A stretch of 48,093 nucleotides of DNA from Methylobacterium sp. J-068 (lineage in GTDB: Bacteria; Pseudomonadota; Alphaproteobacteria; Rhizobiales; Beijerinckiaceae): contig NZ_JAKSXY010000044.1 of assembly GCF_022829445.1 (NCBI RefSeq), positions 1 through 48,093 of the forward strand, given 5' to 3'. Shown here piece by piece: positions 47,601-48,093 of the stretch. The notes beneath the pieces were generated by a model. That model saw only the letters and a list, made by a program, of their open reading frames with translations, did no database searches and was not told where the DNA came from. Position numbers and translations under genes: made by a program. Numbering within the stretch: position 1 is the first letter of the stretch; each line of letters opens with the position of its first letter.

Positions 47601-48093
47601 CCTTCTTGTCGCGCATCACCACCTGCACGGCCTGGTCGTAGAGCTCGGCGCCGGGATCGATCCCGCCGCTGCCCGCATAGGCGCCGGCATCGAAGATCGG
47701 GGCGTCCAGGTCCTCGGCCTCGGCGGCCTGGGCCTTCTCCGCCTTGTCGGCCTTGTCCGCCTTCGAGCCCTTGGCCGGCTTCTCGTCGCTGCTGCCGTCA
47801 TCCGCCGTGACGGCCTCGAGGTAGGAGGGGCGGCCCTGGCGCTTGAGGTGGGCGACCACGCTCTCGACTTCCGAATCCGAGCAGAACGGCCCATGCACGC
47901 GCGTGGTACGCCCGCCGCCGGCCATGAACAGCATGTCGCCCTGGCCCAGCAACTGCTCGGCGCCCATCTCGCCCAGGATCGTGCGGCTGTCGATCTTGCT
48001 GGTCACCTGGAAGGAGATCCGGGTCGGGAAGTTCGCCTTGATCGTGCCCGTGATCACGTCCACCGACGGACGCTGCGTGGCCATGATCAGGTG

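Overview
The window is chromosomal DNA of a high-GC alphaproteobacterium. By my reading it is a member of the Rhizobiales close to Methylobacterium/Methylorubrum. The reasons are the very high GC and third-position GC, the block argS / SPOR protein / nagZ / tatABC, the DUF3126 protein, LapG-like (DUF920) cysteine peptidases, a complete phn C-P lyase cluster and btaAB. No rRNA, tRNA, CRISPR array, prophage or IS element was seen. The genus is an inference.

Layout. 1-7.9 kb: the end of a polysaccharide-export lipoprotein gene, a membrane-anchored alpha/beta-hydrolase-like protein, gluconokinase overlapping a Cof-type HAD phosphatase, a secreted lytic transglycosylase, a BoxR/BzdR-type regulator (XRE plus shikimate-kinase-like domain) with two 15-bp direct repeats upstream, cysE, a DUF3126 protein and a small membrane protein. 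7.9-9.4 kb: two paralogous LapG-like cysteine peptidases. 9.8-16.2 kb: argS, a SPOR protein, nagZ, tatA, tatB and tatC. 16.2-23 kb: plsC, xth, btaA-btaB for phosphorus-free betaine lipid, a 31-codon ORF, an amino-acid permease and a threonine-aldolase-type lyase. 23.2-25.9 kb: rpsO and pnp, with a strong hairpin between them and another after pnp. 26.0-37.9 kb: phosphonate cluster. Genes phnN, M, L, K, J, I, H, G, E, E, D, C, a truncated hexapeptide transferase and a DUF1045 gene all lie on the minus strand. The GntR repressor gene phnF alone lies on the plus strand, in the middle. 38.0-41.6 kb: DUF3108 protein, two small membrane proteins, RidA and a PotF-like polyamine-binding protein. 41.6-48.1 kb, minus strand: degenerate LytM/NlpD-like lipoprotein, pcm, surE, serS, lolA and the 3' end of ftsK.

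How the genes work together. A phosphate-scarcity theme joins btaAB (replacing phospholipid) and phn (taking phosphate from phosphonates). Both transcription units have a recognisable Pho box about 45-55 nt before the first start codon. phnG-N additionally carries a HutC/PhnF-type palindrome. The tatABC and nlpD-pcm-surE-serS groups belong to envelope maintenance and housekeeping. They are normally contiguous, but here they are separated and inverted in a way that one ~30-kb inversion would explain.

The most unusual single feature is a ~93-codon, strongly AT-rich, in-frame insertion in the catalytic domain of seryl-tRNA synthetase. Other points are many 12-18-bp tandem micro-duplications, a possible PhnP substitute (DUF1045), and the convergent phnF/phnE ends only 3 nt apart.
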